From an uncultured Bacteroidales bacterium (GTDB lineage: Bacteria; Bacteroidota; Bacteroidia; Bacteroidales; UBA932), in contig CAMJHW010000074.1 in NCBI GenBank assembly GCA_946405645.1, positions 1 to 6,793 on the forward strand: 6,793 nt of DNA, written 5' to 3'. Position numbers and translations under genes: made by a program. The notes beneath the pieces are model-generated. The model ran no database searches, was not told where the DNA came from, and saw only the letters and a program-made list of their open reading frames with translations. Below, in pieces: positions 6,727 through 6,793 of this stretch; the first letter of the stretch is position 1; each line of letters opens with the position of its first letter.

Positions 6727-6738
6727 CAAATTATAGTG

Positions 6739-6793
6739 ATGAGCAACAACAAGATCGACTACGACTACACCGTCGGTCCGGTATCAAAGACCG
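6739..6793 (+). CDS. Start of an unidentified gene, 3' end outside the window
   Basis: An ATG at 6739 opens a frame of 18 codons (MSNNKIDYDYTVGPVSKT) that stays open to the right edge. It lies 12 bases after the stop of the PRTase-like gene on the same strand, so the two are probably co-transcribed. The short polar N-terminus has no signal peptide. Too little is visible to assign a family. Confidence 0.6.
   Translation, partial: MSNNKIDYDYTVGPVSKT

Noticed and set aside
5596..6729. A 377-codon open frame on the minus strand opposite the PRTase-like gene.
   Set aside because: It is also in codon register with the sense gene and explained by the same avoidance of TTA, CTA and TCA. The sense frame has a proper promoter, a sensible start and recognisable PRTase motifs; the antisense product does not.

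Overview
The window looks like a stretch of a fairly GC-rich Bacteroidota genome, probably Bacteroidales from a polysaccharide-degrading community. This rests on the AT-rich leaders without strong Shine-Dalgarno sequences, on matches to the Bacteroidota promoter consensus TTTG-N19-21-TAnnTTTG, and on the gene content. The taxonomic call is an inference. No rRNA, tRNA, CRISPR array, IS element or origin was seen, and no stretch longer than about 110 bases lacks a gene.

Positions 1-5523 (minus strand) hold a tight three-gene cluster, read from right to left. First is a 1093-residue secreted GH54 alpha-L-arabinofuranosidase. Its catalytic domain is like the fungal enzymes, but it is followed by a NEW3-like domain and a lamin-tail-like domain broken up by beta-repeat inserts. 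Seven bases later comes a 378-residue inner-membrane VKOR-DsbA fusion, a disulfide-bond-forming enzyme. After a further 42 bases comes a GH43 lipoprotein whose 3' end lies beyond the left edge. Positions 5635-6793 (plus strand) hold a divergently transcribed pair: a 363-residue protein with a uracil-PRTase-like phosphoribosyltransferase core and unknown role, and the first 18 codons of another gene. The 111-bp divergent intergenic region carries promoter-like elements for both directions, interleaved.

The likely logic of the minus-strand operon is removal of arabinose side chains from arabinan or arabinoxylan by GH54 and GH43, with a co-transcribed oxidative folding enzyme. All eight cysteines of the GH54 protein lie in its catalytic domain. 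Six of them match the disulfide cysteines of Aspergillus AbfB, including a strained vicinal Cys-Cys pair. The VKOR-DsbA fusion may therefore be there to fold this enzyme. That possible client-catalyst pairing is the most interesting point in the window, and it is inference from context.
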